DNA of 64,000 bases, taken from the IMG/VR virus record IMGVR_UViG_3300036851_000411, positions 1 to 64,000 of that record; one strand, 5' to 3'. Shown one piece after another: positions 1-7,624 of the stretch. Positions within the stretch are counted from its first letter, which is position 1. Every line of letters begins with the position of its first letter. The notes beneath the pieces are model-generated. The model made no database searches. It was given only the letters and a program-made list of their open reading frames with translations, and was not told the origin of the DNA. The position numbers and the translations under genes are program-made. The DNA comes from a virus.

Positions 1-109
1 GGGCGTATCTGACGCGGGGCTGAGGCGAGTTGTAGGGGGGAGGGCTGCGGGTTACATTGCGCGTTCCGTTGTGGCTCCGGTTGCCTGAGGAGTCGCGGTG
101 GGAAGTAGA
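1..109. other. Left edge, no gene seen
   Basis: No convincing coding frame or RNA is seen in these bases, which run into the tRNA-Pro gene. They may carry the tRNA promoter or the end of a gene outside the window. Confidence 0.5.
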
Positions 110-183
110 CGGGACGTAGCGCAGCCCGGTAGCGCACCTGAATGGGGTTCAGGGGGTCGCGGGTTCAAATCCCGCCGTCCCGA
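110..183 (+). tRNA. tRNA-Pro (anticodon GGG)
   Basis: A full cloverleaf can be drawn. The acceptor arm CGGGACG pairs with CGTCCCG, the anticodon stem CCTGA/TCAGG closes a 7-base loop with anticodon GGG (reads CCC), and the T arm GCGGG/CCCGC carries TTCAAAT. The discriminator is A and CCA is not encoded. It closely resembles bacterial tRNA-Pro. It could be a phage tRNA gene or a host gene at an attachment site; no integrase is visible to support the second reading. Confidence 0.93.
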
Positions 184-204
184 TAGAATCGTAAGCATGG
201 AAGT

Positions 205-245
205 CGAACGCCGACACCGCTTTCCACACAGCGGGTCGGCGTTCG
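205..245. terminator. Strong hairpin after tRNA-Pro
   Basis: CGAACGCCGAC (205-215) pairs perfectly with GTCGGCGTTCG (235-245), with an inner CCGC/GCGG stem. No T run follows, so it may be a factor-dependent or bidirectional terminator, or a processing signal for the tRNA transcript. Confidence 0.6.
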
Positions 246-322
246 TGCGTTAGGCGGTCTGGCAACGTTGCTGGCAAACCGGCGCACACAACGCTGTCCC
301 AACCCTGGCAAGGGGGGACGGT

Positions 323-1258
323 ATGGCTCCATCGATGCGACCGCTGGGCGTGCCCGGCGAGGCGACCGTTGCGGTCGCCGTGGCTTCACGAACGTTCGGC
401 AAGCGCGACGGCGCCTGCTGCCTTCGGGACTTCGATTTCGACGGCGAGTGCCCCGACCATCATCGATGTCCGGGCCCGTGCAACCGGAGCATCGAGCGGG
501 CGTTCACGCTCTGCACGGAGTGCGCGGCGAAGGCTGACGTAGTCTCGCCCGCCGTCGTTGCTGCGATAGCTCCTACGGCGCTGCCTTCGGTGCCCGCGGC
601 CGATGGCGATGCCACGGAGTGGCAGAAGGTCCACGCGGAAGGCCTGGCGTGGCTGGAGGACGCGGCGGCGCATTCGCGCGTCGAGTCGGCGGAGTCACGG
701 CACGCTGAGTATCGGCGAGTTGCCGAGGCGCTGATACCTGGACGTAGTGAGGATAGCGAGCATCTCCCGCGCGTCGTGCTCGCGCTGCTCGACGACATCG
801 CGGACAGCCGGCAGCTCGGCCGGATCAGCATTTACCACCTCGTCACTGCGAACGCGCGCATTCGAGATGACGTTGGTCGCGCGAGCTGCATCTGGTGTCA
901 CTGGTCGTTTGAGTCATCGGTCCCGCTGACGGATCGCGGCGACGGCCTCTCCTCGGCGGCGATCGAGAGCGATGCCGAGGCGATGGCGCGCATCACGCGC
1001 GAGCGCCGCGTGGAATCGATAGCCGCGATCAAGGCGCACGTTGCCGAGTGCCCGAGCCATCCGATGCGTGGTCTGGAGCGAGCGATCGCTGCCGCCTGCG
1101 CGATCATCGAGACCGGTGACCAGCGGTTGCTTGCTGGCGACGGCCCAGCAGGCGGTCAGCCGCCGGAGCTGTCGCTCGCCGAGTGGAAGGAGATGTATGA
1201 CGCGCTCGATCGGGCACGGACGACTGCCGCGCGACGCATCGGCGTGGCGGGGCGATGA
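323..1258 (+). CDS. Cys-rich hypothetical protein
   Basis: A 311-residue protein of unknown function that opens the long + strand early operon. The ATG follows a purine-rich AAGGGGGG ribosome site. Cysteines cluster at residues 32-67 (including CTEC at 64-67), and a second CxxC (about 189-192) is followed by an HxxxC about 45 residues later, which suggests one or two structural zinc sites. The middle is helical and charged. Its stop overlaps the next start as ATGA, so the following genes are probably translationally coupled. No family was recognised. Confidence 0.75.
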   Translation: MAPSMRPLGVPGEATVAVAVASRTFGKRDGACCLRDFDFDGECPDHHRCPGPCNRSIERAFTLCTECAAKADVVSPAVVAAIAPTALPSVPAADGDATEWQKVHAEGLAWLEDAAAHSRVESAESRHAEYRRVAEALIPGRSEDSEHLPRVVLALLDDIADSRQLGRISIYHLVTANARIRDDVGRASCIWCHWSFESSVPLTDRGDGLSSAAIESDAEAMARITRERRVESIAAIKAHVAECPSHPMRGLERAIAAACAIIETGDQRLLAGDGPAGGQPPELSLAEWKEMYDALDRARTTAARRIGVAGR

Positions 1259-1596
1259 CGACTGCCGCGCTGGAGCGTGAGATCCGACTTTCTACCGCCG
1301 CCTCGTTGCGTGTGGTCGACGGCGCACTCGAGGTGAAGATCGAGGACGCACTGCCAGGCCGGTGGCTGCAGTATCTCGATGCTGCGCAGACGGCGGAGCT
1401 GCGCGACGCGTTGAACACGCTCGCGGCACCGGTCGCACTCACGCGCCTCGCGTGGACTGCCGACATGGGCAACGTGTTCTGGTGGGCGTTCCCCGTCGAG
1501 CAGGCGCCGTACGTCGGGACGCCGCTCGATGAGGCGTTCCCCGAGCACTGCACGCACTGGACGCCGCTCATCATCCCGCGGAGGCCGGGACGATGA
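1255..1596 (+). CDS. Hypothetical protein
   Basis: A 113-residue protein with no recognised family. It starts on ATGA overlapping the previous stop and ends in the same kind of overlap with the next gene. The C-terminal half is rich in aromatic residues (WWAFP, HWTPL). Codon use is GC-rich like its neighbours. Confidence 0.7.
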   Translation: MTTAALEREIRLSTAASLRVVDGALEVKIEDALPGRWLQYLDAAQTAELRDALNTLAAPVALTRLAWTADMGNVFWWAFPVEQAPYVGTPLDEAFPEHCTHWTPLIIPRRPGR

Positions 1597-2030
1597 GCGC
1601 CTTCACACCGCTATGGGACGAGCGGCTGCTACTCGTGAACGAGTGGCTTGTGGCCATCGCGTCCTGCGGGCGGCAGTTCTTCCATCGCATCGATGGGACG
1701 GTCGCGCAGTTCGCGATCGACGGCCGCGGGCGCCTCGTGTACCTCGATCGCTGCGACGCCCATGCCATCGTCGTGAACCGGCGCGCCCGCTGGCGTGGGT
1801 TCTCCGAGGGGTCGACGCTCAAGTGGTTTGTGGAGATGCTGGCGGACTACGTCCGCAGCGCTGAGACGATCCCCGCGGACTGTTGCGTATTCACGCATTG
1901 GGGCTACGGGGACGCAGCGTTAGGTGTCATCGAGACCGGGCGCCGCCTTGGGGTGGTCGTCGGCACGCGCACGAAGCCGTTCACGCAATACGGAAAGGCG
2001 CCGACGGCCATGGTAGAGGTGACGCCGTGA
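1593..2030 (+). CDS. Hypothetical protein
   Basis: A 145-residue unknown protein, start coupled by ATGA to the gene before it. It looks like a small soluble alpha/beta protein with a conserved-looking hydrophobic strand near the C-terminus. It lies inside a run of six small genes joined by 4-nt overlaps, the usual form of an early phage operon. No motif suggests a function. Confidence 0.7.
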   Translation: MSAFTPLWDERLLLVNEWLVAIASCGRQFFHRIDGTVAQFAIDGRGRLVYLDRCDAHAIVVNRRARWRGFSEGSTLKWFVEMLADYVRSAETIPADCCVFTHWGYGDAALGVIETGRRLGVVVGTRTKPFTQYGKAPTAMVEVTP

Positions 2031-2293
2031 GCGCTTTTGACATGGGATTTGATGAGCGTGGGAACCCGCGCGTCTCCTTTGGCGATTCGCTCAAGGATTG
2101 GACGGCGTCGATGCGCGAGATGCGGAAGGTCGTCGAGCAGAACACGACGCCGGCAGGGTTCGTCCGCAAGACGATCAAGATGCGTGGCGTGGTCGTCGGG
2201 ATCGTCGTGCCGACCGACCTCACAGCGGCCGAGCTCCAACAGCTCCACGCCGTCCTCGATGACATCGCGGCGAAGCAGCAGGCGACGCCATGA
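2027..2293 (+). CDS. Small hypothetical protein
   Basis: An 88-residue unknown protein. The start is taken as GTG at 2027 because it overlaps the previous stop as GTGA; an upstream in-frame ATG would lie deep inside the previous gene. The C-terminal helix (TAAELQQLHAVLDDI) may mediate protein contacts. Confidence 0.65.
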   Translation: MSAFDMGFDERGNPRVSFGDSLKDWTASMREMRKVVEQNTTPAGFVRKTIKMRGVVVGIVVPTDLTAAELQQLHAVLDDIAAKQQATP

Positions 2294-2523
2294 ACGCCGA
2301 GAACGCGCCGACCCGCCACACGATGACCATCGTGCGCACCGAGCAGGTGAACTACGCGCACGTCCGCGTCGAGTTGTCTGGCGCTGAGCCCTGTACGCTC
2401 GTCCCACCGACCGGCGCGACGCGGCTCGATCTCACCGTTCCGAACCGTGAGGCTCCAGCGTTCCCGATCGGCGCACGGTTCACGGTCACCATCGAGCCTG
2501 ACCTGGCGGAGCCGTTGCCATGA
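2290..2523 (+). CDS. Small hypothetical protein
   Basis: A 77-residue protein of mostly beta-strand character, coupled by ATGA overlaps on both sides. No family recognised. Confidence 0.65.
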   Translation: MNAENAPTRHTMTIVRTEQVNYAHVRVELSGAEPCTLVPPTGATRLDLTVPNREAPAFPIGARFTVTIEPDLAEPLP

Positions 2524-2885
2524 GCCGCGGCGTCAATCCGTGGCAGAGCGACCCGGCCGCCGTCTCCTACACCGACGACAGCGACGGCCGCACGCCGCTC
2601 CCCGTGCCACCTGAAGCGCCGCGGCGCGGGGATCTCGTGCGACGGCTGGACCGGAATATCTGGCAAGTCATCGAGACGAGCGGACACAGCCCGCAGTTCG
2701 GGGTCTGGCAGGTGTCGCTCGCGTTCGTGAGCGGGAAGGCCGCACTCCCGGTCACCAACGGGCCTGAGCATCCGATCCTGTGGGTGGCGCGCGCGCCGAC
2801 GGACGATCGGCTGCACCACTGGCAGGAGGCGTACGGCTACGTCGCCTACGATCCCGGGACGGGCGAGGAGGCATCCCATGCCTAA
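2520..2885 (+). CDS. Hypothetical protein
   Basis: A 121-residue unknown protein. The central part has several strands and aromatic residues. Its end is notable: the last codons and TAA stop sit in ATGCCTAA, which is also the start of the next gene, the first of eight such 8-nt junctions in this window. Confidence 0.68.
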   Translation: MSRGVNPWQSDPAAVSYTDDSDGRTPLPVPPEAPRRGDLVRRLDRNIWQVIETSGHSPQFGVWQVSLAFVSGKAALPVTNGPEHPILWVARAPTDDRLHHWQEAYGYVAYDPGTGEEASHA

Positions 2886-3420
2886 CGCACTTAGCCCACT
2901 CGAACCGCTCGGCGACCTCCGCGCTCTTACGCTGACCGAGCCGTGGGCAACGCTGATGGCGTTCCGCGAGAAGTGGTGGGAGACGCGGAGCTGGGGCACG
3001 AGCTACCGGGGCTGGGTGGCCATCCATGCCGCGAAGGGGATGCCGCGCGATGCACTCGCCGCCTGTACGCTCAATCCGTTCTGGGTCGCGCTGCACCGCC
3101 ACGGGTGCGTCGATGTCGAGGTCGCACCAGCGTACCAGCTCATCACGACGTTCGACGAGACGCGCGGCCGGATCGTCGCCATTGGGCGCGTCGTGTCCTG
3201 CGTGAGGATCACGCCCGAGTTCGCGCATCGCATGGCGACGCAGCAGCCCGTGCCGCCCGCGCATGCGGAGCACGAATTCGCGTTTGGGGATTACACGCCG
3301 GGCCGGTTCGCCTGGCGGTTCGCCGAGGTCGTTCGCGTTGAGCCGATCGCGACGCGCGGCGCGTTAGGGCTCTGGACCGTTCCCGAGGATGTCCGTAGCC
3401 AACTGAGGGCCGCCGCATGA
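2878..3420 (+). CDS. ASCH domain protein
   Basis: A 180-residue protein whose N-terminus matches the ASCH fold: ALTLTEPWATL, then WWETRSW and a YRGW-IHAAKG block. ASCH domains are PUA-like beta barrels thought to bind RNA or modified nucleotides, and are common in phages. The start is ATG at 2878, within ATGCCTAACG, overlapping the previous stop by 8 nt. A second, different ASCH protein lies at 9783. The substrate is unknown; the family call rests on pattern only. Confidence 0.8.
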   Translation: MPNALSPLEPLGDLRALTLTEPWATLMAFREKWWETRSWGTSYRGWVAIHAAKGMPRDALAACTLNPFWVALHRHGCVDVEVAPAYQLITTFDETRGRIVAIGRVVSCVRITPEFAHRMATQQPVPPAHAEHEFAFGDYTPGRFAWRFAEVVRVEPIATRGALGLWTVPEDVRSQLRAAA

Positions 3421-3596
3421 AGCGCTTCAGCTGGCTCATCGGACTCTATGGCGCCGTCGGCGTCGTCATCGGGGTCACGTTGCTCATCACGGAGCGCGCG
3501 CCCGCCCAGCCCTGCCGGATCTTCGCGACCGTCGGCGCGGCGATGGTGCTTGTGTCGGCGATCATCGACGGCATCGAGGAGGACGCCCATGCCTAA
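3417..3596 (+). CDS. Small two-span membrane protein
   Basis: A 59-residue protein starting on an ATGA overlap and ending in an ATGCCTAA junction. Two hydrophobic stretches (about residues 6-24 and 35-50) are separated by a short loop with one Cys. It could be a superinfection or membrane-modifying protein, or a small holin-like protein, but its place among early genes is against a lysis role. Function unknown. Confidence 0.72.
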   Translation: MKRFSWLIGLYGAVGVVIGVTLLITERAPAQPCRIFATVGAAMVLVSAIIDGIEEDAHA

Positions 3597-4089
3597 CGGT
3601 GCCGTCGTTGGGGCGGCCGGCGCTTCCGAGATTCGGTTCTACCGCGCAAGCGACCAGCCGTACGGCGCGTTCTCGAATCTCTTGCGTTGCCAGATGGTGT
3701 TCGAGGACCGGGCGTTCCCGACCGCCGAACACGCTTACCAGTTCGGCAAGGCGGCGAAGCACAACGTTCGCGAGTGGCTCATGTCGGCGCCGTCGCCATC
3801 GCTCCTCGCGGTCACGGCGCACAACCTCCTGCCGTGGGACATCGTCCCCAACTGGACGCGCATCAAGGTCGACCGCATGCGCCGCGTGCTCCACGCGAAG
3901 TTCACTCAGCACGAGGATCTCCGCGCCCTGCTGATCGGCACCGGGAGCGCCCGCATCGTCGAGTGCGCCACGGTCAACAACGCCGTCAACCGGTTCTGGG
4001 GCGAGGTGAACGGGAAGGGCGAGAACACGCTCGGCGTACTCCTCATGGAGCTGCGGGCCGAGATGGCGACGGAGGCGACCAATGCCTAA
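3589..4089 (+). CDS. NADAR (YbiA-like) domain protein
   Basis: A 166-residue single-domain protein of the NADAR family. Visible marks are the FYRASDQPYGAFSN block near residue 16, FPTAEHAYQ near 46, and a C-terminal FWGEVNGKGENTLG block. Known NADAR proteins cleave N-glycosidic bonds of ADP-ribose derivatives; some remove ADP-ribose from DNA and act as antitoxins to DarT-type enzymes. A phage copy could reverse host ADP-ribosylation of phage DNA, or act on NAD pathway products; this is inference. Its start is in ATGCCTAACG, 8 nt inside the previous gene. Confidence 0.85.
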   Translation: MPNGAVVGAAGASEIRFYRASDQPYGAFSNLLRCQMVFEDRAFPTAEHAYQFGKAAKHNVREWLMSAPSPSLLAVTAHNLLPWDIVPNWTRIKVDRMRRVLHAKFTQHEDLRALLIGTGSARIVECATVNNAVNRFWGEVNGKGENTLGVLLMELRAEMATEATNA

Positions 4090-4726
4090 GCCGGCGCCTA
4101 ACGGCTTCTCGGTTTTGGCCGCGGATCCGCCGTGGTTCTACGCGCACTCGCGGTCCACCTCGCGCAAGATCGACACGCACTACCCGACAATGCGCACCGC
4201 GGACATCGCCGCGCTCGACGTGGCCGCGCTCTGCGATCCCGCCGGCGCCGTCTGCTACCTCTGGGTACCAGCACCCAAGCTGTTCGAAGGGATGCTGGTC
4301 CTCGCGGCGTGGGGCTTCGCGTACAAGACGCATCGCGTGTGGGACAAAATGCAGATCGGCATGGGCTACTGGACGCGTGGGAAGCATGAGGACCTGCTGA
4401 TCGGTACCACCGGGCGGAAGTCACCGCCCGCACCGGCCAACCGCCCGCCGTCTCTCCTGCACGAGGCGCGGTCCAAGGTCCACTCCCGGAAGCCGACGCT
4501 CGCACGCCAGCAGATCGAAGCGGCGCATCCACACGAAGAACGCCTCGAGCTGTTCGCGCGGGAGACGCACCCGGGGTGGACCGCGTGGGGACACGGCGTC
4601 GAGAGCGCCGTGTCCATCGGCACGCGTGCCCGCTCGACGATGCTCCCGCTCGTCAACCGCATCCAACACGACATCGCCCGGCAGCTGCTCGTGCCGATGG
4701 GCGAACCTATGGAGGGCGAGGAATAG
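4082..4726 (+). CDS. MT-A70 family DNA N6-adenine methyltransferase
   Basis: A 214-residue methyltransferase of the MT-A70 class. The catalytic DPPW is at residues 15-18, close to the N-terminus as usual, with a LWVPAPKL strand and an ERLELFARE block further on. It should transfer a methyl group from SAM to N6 of adenine. In phages such solitary enzymes usually protect DNA from host restriction; no restriction gene is adjacent. The start lies in ATGCCTAA, 8 nt inside the NADAR gene, so the two are probably translated together. Confidence 0.9.
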   Translation: MPKPAPNGFSVLAADPPWFYAHSRSTSRKIDTHYPTMRTADIAALDVAALCDPAGAVCYLWVPAPKLFEGMLVLAAWGFAYKTHRVWDKMQIGMGYWTRGKHEDLLIGTTGRKSPPAPANRPPSLLHEARSKVHSRKPTLARQQIEAAHPHEERLELFARETHPGWTAWGHGVESAVSIGTRARSTMLPLVNRIQHDIARQLLVPMGEPMEGEE

Positions 4727-5101
4727 ATGCGCATCACCGATACCCCGCCGTCGAGCCATGCGCCGACGACGAGCCGCCGCAAGCAGTGGCCGACGCTCGA
4801 CGAGGTGCTCGCCCTCATGGTGGCGACCGGCGCAGTGCTGGTGCGCGTCCCAACCTCGGCCGGGTTTCAAACGATCGTCGGCGGGACGGAGGTCCACGGC
4901 CGCACGTACCAGGTGCTCTATCAACGGCGCTATATCCGCATGAAGACGGACGCCGCCGGTCACATCCGCGGGCATTATGAGCTGTCGCCGTTAGGCGCGG
5001 CGCACGCCCGCTCACGCGAGGCCTTTCGGGCGGCGACACAGAATCTCCAGGCGGTCGCGGAAGCGGACGCGCAGGCGTCGGCCGCACGGAGGTCCGCATG
5101 A
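4727..5101 (+). CDS. Hypothetical protein
   Basis: A 124-residue unknown protein starting directly after the methyltransferase stop (TAGATG). The middle is strand-rich with a cluster of Tyr and Arg (YQRRYIRM), and the tail is an alanine-rich helix. It ends on an ATGA overlap. Confidence 0.65.
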   Translation: MRITDTPPSSHAPTTSRRKQWPTLDEVLALMVATGAVLVRVPTSAGFQTIVGGTEVHGRTYQVLYQRRYIRMKTDAAGHIRGHYELSPLGAAHARSREAFRAATQNLQAVAEADAQASAARRSA

Positions 5102-5493
5102 GGCACGATGGCGCCGAGCGGCGTCCGCGAACGGGGATGGATGCCACGGACCGCGTGCGCGTGTCGACGGCCGAACAGACCGAAGGGCTCGGGCTGTTCG
5201 CGCAGACCAAGCCCAAGCCGCGGCGGATGGCCGACACGAGCATCAGCGCCGAGGCGAAGGAGGCCGCGCATCGCGAGATCCACAAGGTGATCTGTCGCCA
5301 GGCAATTCGCGAAGCGAAGGGCGACGGCATCACGCGGCAGGAAATCTCGGACCGCACGGGCCTCAAGGTGAACACCGTCAACGCCCGATGCCGGGAGATC
5401 CTCGACGACACCGGCGAAGGCGTCGGGATCTTCGGTCGGCGTGGCGCGGAGAGCGTGCTCATGGAAGTGGGATACAGCGGCGGGAGGGCCTAA
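5098..5493 (+). CDS. Probable winged-helix DNA-binding protein
   Basis: A 131-residue protein. Residues about 55-112 read as a helix-turn-helix or winged helix: an N-terminal helix, then TRQEISDRTGL and NTVNARCREI as the turn and recognition helix, then a short glycine-rich wing. It could control early genes or act in replication. The stop TAA lies in a GCCTAACG word, with the GTG of the next gene 2 nt later. Confidence 0.65.
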   Translation: MRHDGAERRPRTGMDATDRVRVSTAEQTEGLGLFAQTKPKPRRMADTSISAEAKEAAHREIHKVICRQAIREAKGDGITRQEISDRTGLKVNTVNARCREILDDTGEGVGIFGRRGAESVLMEVGYSGGRA

Positions 5494-5494
5494 C

Positions 5495-5959
5495 GTGGCC
5501 AATCACAGCGAACGGCGAGAGCAGGCACGTGCCCGCGAGCAACTCGCCGAGATCGTGGCCCGGCGCAAGGGCGACATCCGTGACTACCTGCGCGTCCACG
5601 ACCGTGGCCGAGAGGCGATCGAGGTCCTGAGCGAACCCGAGAACGCGGCGATACGTGTGGGATCGTGGCTGACCGATGTATTTCGTCGCGGCAACGCTGG
5701 GGCGTACGCCGAATGTGAGACAATCCTCGCGATGCTGACGTTGCTCAGCGATGCCGAGGGCGATCGGATCGACCTGGCGAGCGCGCTGCTCTCGTTAGGA
5801 ATCGGACCTGACCCGCGGTTCGGCGTCGAGGCGATCGACATCGCCGCCATCGGGCGCATGGGCGACCGGCCATTCAGCGCGCCGGCCGCGCGTCCGCTCA
5901 CCATCGAGGAAGCCGACGCGGTGATCGCCGCATGGCGGGAGGCAACCCGTGGACGCTGA
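5495..5959 (+). CDS. Hypothetical protein
   Basis: A 154-residue, mainly helical unknown protein. GTG at 5495, placed right after the TAACG of the previous stop, is preferred over an ATG at 5441 that lies within the previous gene. No family recognised. Confidence 0.65.
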   Translation: MANHSERREQARAREQLAEIVARRKGDIRDYLRVHDRGREAIEVLSEPENAAIRVGSWLTDVFRRGNAGAYAECETILAMLTLLSDAEGDRIDLASALLSLGIGPDPRFGVEAIDIAAIGRMGDRPFSAPAARPLTIEEADAVIAAWREATRGR

Positions 5960-6164
5960 GACTCTCCTCGCGCGCATCGTGGCTGACGCCGATCGCGCCC
6001 GAGGACCGAAGCAACATGTGTGCGTCGTCGTTGTGACCGAGGTGCCCGACGGGATGCAGCTCAACAGCGCGCACACGGTGGGATGGACGGGCGACACGTG
6101 GGCGATGATTCTCGCCCGCGCCGCGCACGGCGTGCCGGGACAGCGCGGGGGTGCCCGTGGCTGA
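5949..6164 (+). CDS. Small hypothetical protein
   Basis: A 71-residue unknown protein starting at GTG 5949, overlapping the previous gene by 11 nt. It has a strong beta strand (HVCVVVVTEV). The C-terminal Gly/Arg-rich tail overlaps the next gene. Confidence 0.55.
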   Translation: MDAETLLARIVADADRARGPKQHVCVVVVTEVPDGMQLNSAHTVGWTGDTWAMILARAAHGVPGQRGGARG

Positions 6165-7041
6165 GCACACCGGAATCGAATGGTGCGACAAGACGTTCAA
6201 CATCGCGTGGGGCTGCGAGAAGCACTCGCCGGGCTGCAAGAATTGCTACGCCGAGCGCGACTCGACGCGCTACGGACACAAGGTGTTCGGACCCGCGAAG
6301 ACGACCGAACGCCGGACCTTCGGCGATGGCCACTGGGCGGAGCCGCTCAAGTGGAACCGCGACGCGATGGTCACCGGCATCCGGTTGCGTGTGTTCTGCT
6401 CGAGCATGGCCGACTGGGCCGAAGATCACCCGACGATCGCGGCCCAGCTCCCGCGGATGTGGGCGCTTATCCGCGCAACGCCGTGGCTCGACTGGCTCCT
6501 GCTCACGAAGCGCATCGAGCGCGTGTCGCAGCTCCTGCCCGACGACTGGGGCGCGGGCTACGCCAACGTGTGGCTCGGAACGTCCGTCGAGAACCAACAC
6601 TACGCCGACAAGCGGATCCCGCACCTCATCGCCATCCCGGCGGCGATTCGGTTTCTGTCGTGCGAGCCGCTGCTCGGACCGGTCGATCTCAAGCCATGGC
6701 TCCGGAAGGTCCGCGAGGACCTACTGATGACAGACGGCCAGTACGATGAGGCGAAGCACGAGGCGAACAACGCCACGAAGATCTTCGCCCATCCGGATGC
6801 GTGGGCGATCCACTGGGTGATCGATGGCGGGGAGTCCGGCTTCACCGCGCGGCCGGCGGAACTCGACTGGTACCGCCAGCATCGCGACCAGTGCGACCAC
6901 TACGGCGTGCCGTATCTGCTCAAGCAGCTCGGCGGTCGTGGCGTGACGAAGGAACAGGTGCGCGGCGGGCCGTATGCGCTGCTCGACGGGAAGCTGCACC
7001 GCCAGTGGCCGAAGCCGCATCCGGAGGCGCTCCATGCCTAA
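6151..7041 (+). CDS. Phage Gp37/Gp68 family (three-Cys motif) protein
   Basis: A 296-residue protein matching the phage Gp37/Gp68 (DUF5131) family. Marks are the N-terminal GIEWCDKTFN block, a CX6CX2C cluster at about residues 22-32 (GC...GCKNCYAE), the SMADW, LLLTKR and GTSVEN blocks, FLSCEPLLGP, and IDGGESG. The cysteine arrangement recalls radical-SAM-like or metal-binding proteins, but the reaction is not known. GTG at 6151 or 6157 may be the start. It ends in an ATGCCTAA junction. Confidence 0.88.
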   Translation: MPVAEHTGIEWCDKTFNIAWGCEKHSPGCKNCYAERDSTRYGHKVFGPAKTTERRTFGDGHWAEPLKWNRDAMVTGIRLRVFCSSMADWAEDHPTIAAQLPRMWALIRATPWLDWLLLTKRIERVSQLLPDDWGAGYANVWLGTSVENQHYADKRIPHLIAIPAAIRFLSCEPLLGPVDLKPWLRKVREDLLMTDGQYDEAKHEANNATKIFAHPDAWAIHWVIDGGESGFTARPAELDWYRQHRDQCDHYGVPYLLKQLGGRGVTKEQVRGGPYALLDGKLHRQWPKPHPEALHA

Positions 7042-7624
7042 GAAAAAGCTGGAGGCTGTGGCCACCTCGCGCGGGCTTGAGCTGGTCGAGGCACTCCGTG
7101 CACTTCGGCGGGATGCGAAGTACCCGCCCGACGTTGAGTTCCACGGCAACTGGACTGCGTGGCGGAGCGGCGCTTCGTGTTTCCTCGGTGGTGTGTTCCT
7201 CACGAACATCTATCGCCGTCAGGATTGCGTCGACGGTTGGGATGCCGGGTTCGCGTGGGCCGAACGCGAGTGGGCGAAGCGCGTCGCGCCGATCTTGGCG
7301 GCGATCGAGCAGAACGAGCGGGCCATGGTGCCGGCAATGCCGACCGAGAAGGCGCTCGCGATCATGGCGCTCTACAGCGCCCACGTGCTCGCCAGTTTCA
7401 CCGGTGGTGATTCACCACCGGCCCTTGCCACGTATTCGCTTCGTGAGATCGTCGAGGCGAAAGCCATCGTCGAGGCGTTGAACGCTGAAGAGTCCAAGAA
7501 TGGTTATCGGACCATCTATGTCGTCCCCGACGATGAGATGATCGCGGTGTTGTACGTCGCATGCCGCATCGAGAATGGCGCCGCGCTGGTGGCGATCGAA
7601 ACGATGGCGGTAGCGCATGCCTAA
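7034..7624 (+). CDS. Hypothetical protein
   Basis: A 196-residue unknown protein starting in ATGCCTAA, 8 nt inside the previous gene, and ending in another such junction. The N-terminal half contains aromatic and Cys residues (FHGNWTAWRSGASCF); the C-terminal half is helical and acidic. No motif was recognised. Confidence 0.7.
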   Translation: MPKKKLEAVATSRGLELVEALRALRRDAKYPPDVEFHGNWTAWRSGASCFLGGVFLTNIYRRQDCVDGWDAGFAWAEREWAKRVAPILAAIEQNERAMVPAMPTEKALAIMALYSAHVLASFTGGDSPPALATYSLREIVEAKAIVEALNAEESKNGYRTIYVVPDDEMIAVLYVACRIENGAALVAIETMAVAHA

